DNA of 20,501 nt from Chara braunii (Eukaryota; Streptophyta; Charophyceae; Charales; Characeae). Shown here in pieces: positions 9,269-16,568 of this stretch (the stretch's first letter is position 1; each line of letters begins with the position of its first letter). The stretch is taken from positions 2,168,074 through 2,188,574 of the forward strand of contig BFEA01000143.1 of assembly GCA_003427395.1 (NCBI GenBank). Direction: 5' to 3'. The notes beneath the pieces are model-generated. The model searched no databases. It was given only the letters and a program-made list of their open reading frames with translations, and was not told where the DNA came from. Made by a program: the position numbers and the translations under genes.

Positions 9269-10572
9269 AAATGAACAGCCGGAATTGCCCCCGTCGCTTC
9301 TATGACTCGTGGTTGAGTACTAACTAATTTCCCATTCAGGCAATATCCCTTTTGCACCTCTCTTTCGAACTTGGCCAAGGCTGCCGAATCCACTCCTACC
9401 TTGTGGTATCTGAGGGCCTTGATGAGTTGCAATAGATCGCGGATCTCGAGTGCGATTTTCGACATATCTACGCGCACTTCTTTCCGTTTGGGCAGGCTAG
9501 CACCAAGTTCGACCTCTGACTCCTTTTCTGCTACCATAACACCTAGGACTTCGTCCTCCTGCCTCCTCTTCTTCTGGGGCAGGCCCATCTTGATCCACTC
9601 CTTGTTGAACGCTTCCTTAATCATGATTTCCACCCTTTCTCTTATACCCTCCATCCGTGCGAAAGCCTCTTTTTGCGTGCTATCCTCGAATGATGGCGAC
9701 CATGTTGCCAATTTCCCCCTCGGGGGGTCTCCTCCCGTTCCAAGGAGTCGGAGGAGCTCTTCCCGGCCGGTCACCGGGTCCTCTATGTCTACCATGTATG
9801 AGCCATCATGCAAGTGCATGCCTATCATCTCTACGTTTGCGCACCACGGTCTCCCGAGGATTATGTCGTGGTCCATTTCCTCCATTAAGGTCATCCGCTG
9901 AAATGACCAGATTAATTCCCTTACCCCTGTCTTTACAGCACACTTCGTGACGTACCCAGCAAACGGGATTTCCCCGCCAGCTCCCCGGATGCTCCCTAAT
10001 ACTTCCTTGTTTACCGTACATCTCGTGATCGTTGCGAAATCTCTTCTTATAAGGGTGATTAATGCACCCCCGTCTACTAACGCGTCGGTATGATGAGTCT
10101 CGATCTGGATTTTCAGCTTCCCTACGGGCAGTGCATGAAAGCTAAGCTTTGTTCCGGGAGGTGACCTCATGACCTCGCCGCCCTCTCGGTCGGGCAAACT
10201 CAAACGAATGTCCGCAAAAGCTTTCTCGAGATCCTCCAAGTCCCCGCAACTCCTCTGAAGGTTAGCTACTTCTTGCGGAGCTTCCTCCTCCCTCTCCCCT
10301 TCAGGTAGTTCGGGGTTGTCGCCTATTTCTACTCGCCGCCGGGTCAACAATTGTCCAAGCCCTTTGAGCAACCTAGGGCTAGCCTGCAGCATAGTCTGAA
10401 AAGACACCGACACCATGGTCCCTAGAAACTTGCTAATGGTGTCGTCGATCTCAGGTAAGGATAAGATCGGGATTTGGTACCTAAACTTCTTGGCAGCTGA
10501 AACTTTGTCTGTAGACTCCTCTTCCCTAGGTTTCCCATAGACCTTTTCCGGTTCCTCGGCCTCAGGCTCTGC
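9220..10572 (-). CDS. Retroelement aspartic protease region of gag-pro
   Basis: The frame is open from just after TAG 10573-10575 to TAG 9220-9222, about 450 codons. It starts Glu/Pro-rich, then FRYQIPILSLPEIDDTISKF, a pre-protease region. Numbering from the internal Met at 10416, the active-site motif is ALVDGGALITLI with Asp115, so the usual D-S/T-G is D-G-G. The second structural motif, DIILGRPW, is present near residue 186, so the fold is recognisable. A roughly 150-residue Lys/Glu-rich linker leads to the frameshift site. The protease cleaves the Gag-Pol precursor. It shares the frame of gag and nucleocapsid, so it was probably made as a gag-pro fusion, but a TAG now separates it. Whether D-G-G still works is doubtful, though some retroelement proteases vary here. 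Confidence 0.82.
   Translation of the reverse strand, partial: AEPEAEEPEKVYGKPREEESTDKVSAAKKFRYQIPILSLPEIDDTISKFLGTMVSVSFQTMLQASPRLLKGLGQLLTRRRVEIGDNPELPEGEREEEAPQEVANLQRSCGDLEDLEKAFADIRLSLPDREGGEVMRSPPGTKLSFHALPVGKLKIQIETHHTDALVDGGALITLIRRDFATITRCTVNKEVLGSIRGAGGEIPFAGYVTKCAVKTGVRELIWSFQRMTLMEEMDHDIILGRPWCANVEMIGMHLHDGSYMVDIEDPVTGREELLRLLGTGGDPPRGKLATWSPSFEDSTQKEAFARMEGIRERVEIMIKEAFNKEWIKMGLPQKKRRQEDEVLGVMVAEKESEVELGASLPKRKEVRVDMSKIALEIRDLLQLIKALRYHKVGVDSAALAKFEREVQKGYCLNGKLVSTQPRVIEATGAIPAVHFLGERSRKEVFESTSR
9265..9271 (-). promoter_or_regulatory. Putative -1 ribosomal frameshift site U UUU UUA between protease and pol
   Basis: The - strand has TTTTTTA at 9271-9265. In the gag-pro frame the codons are CAT TTT TTA GGA, so the heptamer is phased X XXY YYZ as required for -1 slippage. 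The gag-pro frame ends at TAG 9220-9222, 42 nt downstream, and the pol frame (KYKPVGKKAK) is exactly the -1 frame. A possible weak stem (TCCCGG with CC-GGTA-GGGA) begins about 10 nt downstream. U UUU UUA is an established efficient slippery sequence in retroviruses. Confidence 0.65.
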
Positions 10573-11016
10573 CTAGGGTTCCGAACTTCCAACAACTTCC
10601 TCCATCACGGTGTCACGGTTAATCCTTCTCCCAACCGTCCCTAGCTGAGTAGTCGCGTTCACCCTATCATGTCCGTCGTTTTCCAAAATGAAATTGACCT
10701 GCGGCCCTCGCCCCTGGCGTTGATCCCAGATGATATCGCCTACCGGTTCGGCTTCTACGGCTGTTATTTCTAGCTCGTTGAGCCTGATAATGGCTCGCCG
10801 CATCCCTCCTGGCGAGTTCCAGTTCACCCGTTCCCCTTGTGGTCCAAATATCTCCCCCTTTAACGACCTGGTACATCTTCTTTTCAGAATATCATGGTTG
10901 AGCTTTGGGCACGCGAGCACATAATGTCCTATCGCGGTACAGTACTTGCATTGCTCGTTAGCGGGGTCTCTCCGTCTAAACCCACGATTGGCCACTCCTG
11001 GCGGAACTACTGCTTC
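10573..11016 (-). CDS. Gag nucleocapsid segment with CCHC zinc knuckle
   Basis: This is the continuation of gag in the same frame after TAG 11017-11019. A single CX2CX4HX4C zinc knuckle, CKYCTAIGHYVLAC, lies at about 10909-10950, preceded by an Arg-rich stretch (NRGFRRRDPANEQ). WNSPGGMRRAIIRLNELE follows and then a polar tail up to TAG 10573-10575. The knuckle binds element RNA during packaging. No ATG lies between the gag stop and the knuckle; GTG is the first near-cognate codon. The segment therefore needs readthrough, or the TAG is a mutation of a once continuous gag. Confidence 0.8.
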   Translation of the reverse strand, partial: EAVVPPGVANRGFRRRDPANEQCKYCTAIGHYVLACPKLNHDILKRRCTRSLKGEIFGPQGERVNWNSPGGMRRAIIRLNELEITAVEAEPVGDIIWDQRQGRGPQVNFILENDGHDRVNATTQLGTVGRRINRDTVMEEVVGSSEP

Positions 11017-12471
11017 CTAGGGCGGGAGGGGGGGACGGGATACTTGCGCCTGCATAACTAGTAGCGCGCTCTCCATCCTTTCAATCTTGTTATCGATTCC
11101 GTGCACCCGTTCGTGTAGGCTTTCAATCCCCTTTTTCACCTTGTCGCCCGTCCTACTGGTCAAGTCTATAATCTCCCCTTCCTTAAGCAAGGCCAATGTC
11201 TCGGTCACTACCGTCTTTTCGGCCAGATCCGTTACCGTACTGAAATTAACGTCCCTGGTGTTTACAAATTTGCTCGTCTGTTGGTAAGCCGACAGGATCT
11301 TGTCCTTGTCGAACTCGGAGAACTGTTTGAGGAAATACTTACTCATTATTCGATCCGTAACCCCGGGGATTCTTAGTGCTACCAAAGTAAACTCCCGTAG
11401 GAAGTCATTGTATGTTGCAAAGTTCTTTGTCTGGACTGCTGCTAAATCGGCCTCCGTTGCCATCTTTTCTGCTGCCAGATACTTTCTCATCATCACATCC
11501 CGGGTTTCTTTCCAAGATCGGCTTGCGGCTACGATGGCCATTATGTCCCGTCCTAGGCTCAAAGACACATGTTGTCCCAGGTGGTCCATCTTCTCCTCTT
11601 CGGTCCATTTCAACAGCGCAGCCAGGTTCTCGTAATCTATCAGGAATTGCGTGATGTTCGCCCCATCAAACGTCAACTTTTTCTTAGCATCCGCTAGGTA
11701 GCCTTGATTTTTGTTTAGTGCTCGCGCGAGGGACGATACTATCTGCTTAAGGCCGCCCTCAGAGCTGTTGGCCTCGCCTGTCACACTGTTATCCGGACCT
11801 TCCTTGTCGGCCTTCTGTCCCTCCCTGGTTTTCGTAGTTCCTTCTGGGTCAAACCATCCCAACACTCTTTCCCTAAGGCTCCAGAGTCCTTCGCACCCTC
11901 GCGTCACTGCTAGCGTGGTCGGCAGGCGGCTAGCCCTACTATCTATGGCTGGCAGGGTCGTAGCCTTTTTCACGTCCATTCCCGAAGAGTTCTCCCCTTC
12001 TTTCCTTCTTTTGCTCGGTGTTCCCCCACGGTCACTACCTTTATCCCCTTGTTCAGTCCCTCCTCGGCCGGTTCTCCGTTCGTCCCGGGGTTCCTCCTGC
12101 AGAGAGCCTTCTTTGTTCCCAATCATCATTTCCTCAATCAATCTCGCCTTGTACTCCACGGTCTTTTTGTCTATCTCGGCTAGTCTGCGCCTCGTATCTG
12201 TGACTCTCACTTTCTTGGAGAAGGCTCCTTCCGAGTTCCCGGGGCTTGTCCTATTCTTATTGCTGCCTTCCTTGGTCCCCTGAGTCCCCTGCCTGCTTCC
12301 CCCAGCTTTCCCCGAGCTTTCCCCTGTGGAGATCTCCTTCCGGTTTCCTTTGGTACCATCCGGATTTATCGATTCTCTGTCCTTCTGCCCCCCTTTGCTT
12401 TGTGCGGCACTGCCTCCTAAGCCCGGTTCTTCTTCACTCTTATGATTATCTGTCTCCTCCTCCGTTGCCAT
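11017..12471 (-). CDS. Gag, capsid-bearing N-terminal part
   Basis: This is a 484-residue frame from ATG 12471 (context AAAATGGCA) to TAG 11017-11019; the open frame extends 14 codons further upstream without an ATG. Residues 1 to about 190 are Glu/Lys/Gly/Ser-rich and look disordered. A helical retrotransposon-gag/capsid domain follows, beginning near KKLTFDGANITQFLIDYENL and running through MDHLGQHVSLSLGRDIM and FLREFTLVALRIPG. A coiled-coil segment (IESLHERVHGIDNKIERMES) lies near the C-terminus, then a Pro-rich end. It assembles the particle. The zinc knuckle is expected immediately after, and it is there, in frame beyond the TAG. The C-rich run upstream of the stop codon is prone to sequencing or replication slippage, but the frame is preserved. 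Confidence 0.85.
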   Translation of the reverse strand: MATEEETDNHKSEEEPGLGGSAAQSKGGQKDRESINPDGTKGNRKEISTGESSGKAGGSRQGTQGTKEGSNKNRTSPGNSEGAFSKKVRVTDTRRRLAEIDKKTVEYKARLIEEMMIGNKEGSLQEEPRDERRTGRGGTEQGDKGSDRGGTPSKRRKEGENSSGMDVKKATTLPAIDSRASRLPTTLAVTRGCEGLWSLRERVLGWFDPEGTTKTREGQKADKEGPDNSVTGEANSSEGGLKQIVSSLARALNKNQGYLADAKKKLTFDGANITQFLIDYENLAALLKWTEEEKMDHLGQHVSLSLGRDIMAIVAASRSWKETRDVMMRKYLAAEKMATEADLAAVQTKNFATYNDFLREFTLVALRIPGVTDRIMSKYFLKQFSEFDKDKILSAYQQTSKFVNTRDVNFSTVTDLAEKTVVTETLALLKEGEIIDLTSRTGDKVKKGIESLHERVHGIDNKIERMESALLVMQAQVSRPPLPP

Positions 12472-12938
12472 TTTGCCAAGTTCTGCATAAGCCAAAGAAT
12501 TCCCAGGACCCACGCAATGCGAGGTATTTTAGGTTTCCTAGGCTCCCAGCCCTGTTGGCTTATCTGTATAGCCTCCTTTCCCATCCTTGTTTCCTGATTG
12601 CCCTTCCTTAAGGAGGAGCCACGACTGGCCCTGCCGCTCAGCCGAGCTATGAGCGTGACTTGGCTTCCTTTATCACAAGCCTCTTTGTAGCGCCCTTGTC
12701 CCGTCGGGCCGATGCGAGGGAGTCCGGGTTAGGCATCCTGCTAGGGAAAGTCTTTCCAAGCAGTGTTTCTTATTTTTGACCTTCAGGGTTGTGGTCAATC
12801 ATTAGAAGTTTACCCCCTTCTTTGTTTTCCTAATGGGTTTTAGCCATCCGGGTCCGAGCCCCCTTTCTTTTTCCCATCGGCGGATTTCCGTACGCAGCGA
12901 ACTATACTGGATCTGCCCTATTGGTCTGCCTGCGGATC
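12472..12938 (-). other. Leader between P4 and gag, no gene
   Basis: These 467 nt carry stops in all three - strand frames and no motif. This is where the untranslated leader of gag would lie. I looked for a tRNA-complementary primer-binding site starting TGG and for an LTR end and did not find a convincing one. Confidence 0.5.
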
Positions 12939-13748
12939 CTAGTCCCGCTCGCGCCCTCGTGGTTCTTCCGGTTCAGTCGGCTCCTCGAATAGCTCAGCCA
13001 CCCCTGCCAAATAGCTCTCTCCTATCTCGATTTCCCTTTGGATTATGCGTTCGTGCCCTGTCTGGTCTAGCCAGGGCGCACGAAATATCAAGATATGGAT
13101 GACCTCCAGTAACTCGTGGGCCCTGTTTCCCCAGAACGGCCCATGCCTCACGGCGACATCATAGAACATCCTGATGGTTAGAGAGGGAAAGTGGTATGCC
13201 CACGTTATTGCCGAGTTTGCCAGCTCTCGCGCCCTTGCGAGGCTCCCGAAGACGAGATCTATCATAAAACGGGGGACGCGGCACCTCAGTGGCGTGGTTG
13301 GTGCTCTGAATTCACGCCATCCCCCCATTTCCACCCGGGTAAGTAAGCCCACGTTCCTTCTACCCCTGACTGATTGTCCTATCCGGGTCAACGTCCGGGC
13401 GGCCCTTTGAAAAACCGGTGCCAGCTCGTGACCTTGTGCTATCTCTACCCCCAACGAGTGCCAGCCGATCTCAGGCAGATACATGGTCCCGGTAACTTCC
13501 GGATTGGAAAACAGATCGTCCCCGGGTCCTCGGTCGAGTCTCATCCCTGTCCACTGACATTCTACCAACATGAAGGCGGCGTCCCTCCCCAAAGTCACAT
13601 CCCGCCATTCTATATCGAACCCCCGATAAGTTGAACTCGACGGGAGGAATACTTCCCAGCGTCCACCGTTATTCCACGGCGGTCCGGGGTACCGGGGTTG
13701 GCGCACCATTCGCACACGGGGTTTCATATGCTCACGTCTTGCTGCCAT
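12939..13748 (-). CDS. P4: fourth member of a tandem paralogous family, unknown function
   Basis: This 269-residue frame starts at ATG 13748, whose context ACCATGG is optimal for eukaryotic initiation; further open codons upstream lack a better ATG. The protein shares the family layout. An N-terminal part has the core MYLPEIGWHSLGVEIAQG followed by FQRA. A middle segment leads to PRFMIDLVFGSLARARELAN. A C-terminal part has RMFYDVAVRHGPFWGN and ends EIEIGESYLAGVAELFE plus an acidic/Pro tail. It is Arg-rich at the N-terminus (RREHMKPRVRMVRQPRY), unlike P1. No signal peptide, membrane segment or catalytic motif is visible. It lies 467 nt upstream of gag and 117 nt downstream of P3, in the same frame as P1-P3. 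It is the only member besides P1 and P2 that is uninterrupted. I do not recognise the family. Confidence 0.75.
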   Translation of the reverse strand: MAARREHMKPRVRMVRQPRYPGPPWNNGGRWEVFLPSSSTYRGFDIEWRDVTLGRDAAFMLVECQWTGMRLDRGPGDDLFSNPEVTGTMYLPEIGWHSLGVEIAQGHELAPVFQRAARTLTRIGQSVRGRRNVGLLTRVEMGGWREFRAPTTPLRCRVPRFMIDLVFGSLARARELANSAITWAYHFPSLTIRMFYDVAVRHGPFWGNRAHELLEVIHILIFRAPWLDQTGHERIIQREIEIGESYLAGVAELFEEPTEPEEPRGRERD

Positions 13749-13865
13749 GGTTACCTTGGTGATTTCCTGCATGATCCACATAGAAAGTGTTACAGTCAAT
13801 CCTTAGAAACCGTCCACCTACTGCCCCCTTGTCCTTCGTGTTTTCATTTCCCTTTCTAGTCCCAA

Positions 13866-14657
13866 CTATCCCTCTATACCCCCGGGAGCAGTAGCCTCCT
13901 CTTGTTGTTCGTACAGTCGGTAGAGATCGTCTATGTAGGTCGCGCCCCGACCTACCTTTCGCCGGATGACTCTCCACAAGGCCTCGTCATTTATTTGTGG
14001 GACTCCTGGCCTAGTATCTATTGCCGCTCGTAGAATGCAAAGCACCTCGCGCCCTTGTTCGTCCCCGAAAGGCCCCATCTCTAGAAAGGCCCGATAATAT
14101 TCTCGATACATTAACGCTTCGTCAAAATTTAGCCTAGTTACGGCAGTCACCGCCTACTCCACTCGTTCTATGCCTCCCATTTGTCTTAGCAGGAAGGGTG
14201 ACAGACTCATCCGCACGACCTCATTTGGCCGCTCAAAACCCCCTGCCGCGGCGACTTTTACCTCAGCCGTCACGTCATCTCGTTCCGGATCTGCAAACTC
14301 AAACCCCTCCCGCCAGGTTATTTGCCATGCCCCTTCGAACATTCGTACGGGGGCATCCCCGGAAGCCAAAGCAATCCTAAGGGTCCGCCATCCTTCTTCT
14401 GACAGGTGTAAGGATCCCGTCGCATGTACACGCCCTGGGCGGTTCAAGTCTATGCCCCCGAACTCCCCTCTCGCACGCCATTCCAGCTTTACTACTAGGT
14501 ACACCGTATCTTCTGCCAACTCTATCCCCACCCAGTCCATTACTGGATTGCTTATCGTATTTCTTGCCGGTAGGCTTATTTCGGCCCTGCCTTCTGATAT
14601 TCTTGGTGGCAGGATCCCACGAGGTCTATCCTCCCAAAACGTCATTCGCCGGACCAT
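13866..14657 (-). pseudogene. P3: third member of the tandem family, split by an in-frame TAG
   Basis: The frame starts at ATG 14657 (context GAGATGG), has TAG at codon 168 (14154-14156), then continues in the same frame to TAG 13866-13868, about 263 residues in all. Before the stop it has the family blocks LHLSEEGWRTLRIALASG and MSLSPFLLRQMGGIERVE. After it come YREYYRAFLEMGPFGDEQG and RKVGRGATYIDDLYRLYE. Aligned without gaps, the TAG falls opposite Glu in P2 (FGGLEHILE) and P4 (FGSLARARE). It therefore interrupts a conserved helix and is most simply a GAG or CAG to TAG mutation. P3 could have been two proteins only if the second began at a non-ATG codon. Confidence 0.72.
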
Positions 14658-14705
14658 CTCGCAAAGTCTCCTTTCCTGCTTTCTTAGTCCGATCGTTGCA
14701 CCCAC

Positions 14706-14963
14706 CGAGATTCCATGCCTTCCGTGTTTTAGTCTTTCAACCCTCCCTACTTATCGTACACTGGTTCTTGCCGCTATCCCCAACTCATACACGTTCAATT
14801 CTACCCGATCCCCATTTTCCAGTTGCTGTCACTTTCCCCTTGTTCCGATCTGTATGCACCATCTACGGCCCACTGTACACACTCCCTTGCTTATGTTACC
14901 CCTTGTTTCACAAGCACCCTCCATACTCAGGCCTTTTCGCCGTGTTCGATCCCTTGGCCTCAT
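14706..14963 (-). other. Spacer between P2 and P3
   Basis: Stops occur in all - strand frames. The P3 frame is open back to 14705 without an ATG. No sites are recognised. Confidence 0.4.
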
Positions 14964-15725
14964 TCAGTCTAACCACAACACCTCAAATAGTTTAAAGACG
15001 TCGTCTACGTAGGAGGGTGCAGCCGCCGCCTCCCGGCTAATTATGACGTCCCAAGACTCCGCCTCTACCTCTAGGCGGTCATACCTGCCTATTCTTAGGA
15101 CGATGATGACCTCCTCGGCTTTATCTCCGTAGAAGGACCCATATTTCAATGAGAGCCTATAGAACTCCTCAGTCATCCAGGCACACTCACACTCTATATG
15201 CACCTTTCTCATGGAGTCGGCTACTTCTAAAATGTGCTCTAACCCCCCAAACCACTCGGCTATGAATCCCGGCACCCAAGCCGTTATCCGTAGACTTGGA
15301 GGCTTGAGTTCCTTCCATCCTTCCATCACAACGCTGCTACTAACTTTGTCCCATCCCTCGTTGGCAAATAACTTGCCTTCCTTTCGGGTTCGGGCCTCTG
15401 CATCCCCTAGAAGCCACATCGGGTCCTGTCCCATTGCTAACATGGTGCAAGACAGGTGCCACCCATTCTCGGAAAGGACGATCGTTCCTACTGACTCTAC
15501 CTTGCCTTCTGCTATATCATCCCATCCTTCCTCTTCCCTTATCGGGTTCCAAATCCGCTTTATCCATACATATGACAAGTCCCGGGCAACCTCAAACCCA
15601 ATCCAATCGCACGTGGTCCCTCTCCATCCGTTCCCTGTTGGTATAGGCATTTTTATTCCTCCTCTGAGTCGCCGTGGTTCCCAGCCTTTGAAGGGGTATT
15701 CCATCATCCTTTCTTCTCTAGTCAT
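14964..15725 (-). CDS. P2: second member of the tandem paralogous family, unknown function
   Basis: This 253-residue frame starts at ATG 15725 (A at -3) and ends at TGA 14964-14966. The family blocks are: DLSYVWIKRIWNP near residue 50; IVLSENGWHLSCTMLAMG then PMWLLGDA; VPGFIAEWFGGLEHILEVAD; the C-terminal FYRLSLKYGSFYGDKAEEV; and SYVDDVFKLFE. P2 is Trp-rich (about 13 Trp). No N-terminal signal, membrane helix, zinc ligand set or nucleotide-binding motif is apparent. It lies 72 nt after P1 and 306 nt before P3. It is a well-kept open frame beside a badly damaged pol, which is notable. The function is unknown. The two-part layout suggests a beta-rich N-terminal domain and a helical C-terminal domain (inference from residue pattern). 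Confidence 0.75.
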   Translation of the reverse strand: MTREERMMEYPFKGWEPRRLRGGIKMPIPTGNGWRGTTCDWIGFEVARDLSYVWIKRIWNPIREEEGWDDIAEGKVESVGTIVLSENGWHLSCTMLAMGQDPMWLLGDAEARTRKEGKLFANEGWDKVSSSVVMEGWKELKPPSLRITAWVPGFIAEWFGGLEHILEVADSMRKVHIECECAWMTEEFYRLSLKYGSFYGDKAEEVIIVLRIGRYDRLEVEAESWDVIISREAAAAPSYVDDVFKLFEVLWLD

Positions 15726-15797
15726 TTTCCCCTTTCCTGCACAATACCAGACCACCCGTCCTCCCTAAGTTAAGTTTTCCCACCCCTCTTAGAAGTC

Positions 15798-16568
15798 TCA
15801 GTCCTCTATCTCTTCATCTTCGTCTTCATCACTGAAGTCGTCCTCCTCGTCATATACCAACTCCCTTACCCCATCTAGAAATGTCTCCCCTATTGCCACA
15901 TTCCTGTATACTATCCCCCAATGCACAACGCTAGGGACAAAGATATTGTCTATGCTAAGGGAGTTTAGTATCTTGACCATCTCTACTGATAACCGAAAAA
16001 AATCCTGCCTAGCGCATTGGTATAGCCCGAGGTTTGTCATGGACTGGCATATCCGTACCAGCCTGCTCCAACTTCCGAAAACCGCATCCACTAGGAAGGG
16101 AGGCAGCATACATCGCATGGTTCTTACGGGTCGCCTCATGCTTCCTCTATCCCCAAGTTCCACCCGCACATCTACCCTCTCCATTTCCATCTCCCTTCGT
16201 TGACACGCAGCCCACACGACCTCCGCTCCCGCCTTCCTAAACAATTCATCCGGCGTATTCCCGAGTGCCAACTCTATGATCATAGCTTTCTCCCCGTCTT
16301 GCGACAAGTAGACCCACCCCCGGGCCTCCACTGTCCCCCGGAATTCCAAATCCATTAAACTTGGTGACAACCTCGTCAAGCTGACATTAGTCCATATTGT
16401 TTCTATCCAAAGGAAAGTATCATCTCCTTCCAGCATTACCGTTTGATACGCTGGTTCAAGGTCCGTCCACGTTCCATTTTCCGGGAGGACGACCGATACC
16501 CCATCCTTTACATCTACTGGCATTTCCGGGCCGCTAGTATAGATCGGGAAAGGCAACCATCGCGCCAT
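15798..16568 (-). CDS. P1: first member of the tandem paralogous family, unknown function
   Basis: This 256-residue frame starts at ATG 16568 (context AAGATGG) and ends at TGA 15798-15800. The family blocks are: VVLPENGTWTDLEPAYQTV with FLWIETIWTN; WVYLSQDGEKAMIIELALG followed by PDELFRKA; MLPPFLVDAVFGSWSRLV; DFFRLSVEMVKIL; and NVAIGETFLDGVRELV. The last 20 or so residues are almost all Asp/Glu (EEDDFSDEDEDEEIED), a feature the other members have only weakly. It is the most upstream ORF of the - strand set, so it lies nearest the expected 5' LTR. I see no membrane or catalytic motif and cannot assign a function. Confidence 0.75.
   Translation of the reverse strand: MARWLPFPIYTSGPEMPVDVKDGVSVVLPENGTWTDLEPAYQTVMLEGDDTFLWIETIWTNVSLTRLSPSLMDLEFRGTVEARGWVYLSQDGEKAMIIELALGNTPDELFRKAGAEVVWAACQRREMEMERVDVRVELGDRGSMRRPVRTMRCMLPPFLVDAVFGSWSRLVRICQSMTNLGLYQCARQDFFRLSVEMVKILNSLSIDNIFVPSVVHWGIVYRNVAIGETFLDGVRELVYDEEDDFSDEDEDEEIED

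Larger units (their letters stand above)
4781..16568 (-). mobile_element. Decayed Ty3/gypsy-type LTR retrotransposon with extra 5' and 3' ORFs (internal region)
   Basis: On one strand, right to left, lie P1-P4 (unknown), gag, CCHC nucleocapsid, aspartic protease, reverse transcriptase, RNase H, integrase with GPY/F module, and an additional ORF. Protease, then RT, RNase H and integrase is the Ty3/gypsy order. The internal region alone is about 11.8 kb, which is large for the group. Extra ORFs upstream of gag are known in Ogre-type elements and extra ORFs after integrase in several plant lineages, so the plan has precedent, but four tandem paralogues is unusual. LTRs, primer-binding site and polypurine tract were not identified, so the limits given are those of the coding regions. 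Numerous nonsense codons and two frameshifts show it is not autonomous. Confidence 0.88.

Noticed and set aside
12472-12938. Primer-binding site or LTR end just upstream of gag, which would exclude P1-P4 from the element
   Set aside because: No tRNA-complementary TGG sequence and no long repeat partner was found here, so there is no support for placing the 5' LTR between P4 and gag.
4943-14156. Reassigned genetic code with TAG as a sense codon
   Set aside because: TAG also ends P4, P3 and gag-pro at sensible places, and TGA codons interrupt pol equally, so decay of a dead element explains the stops better.
14170-15012. 280-residue + strand open frame
   Set aside because: It is antisense to P3 and P2, whose own frames show cross-paralogue conservation; this is a shadow frame.
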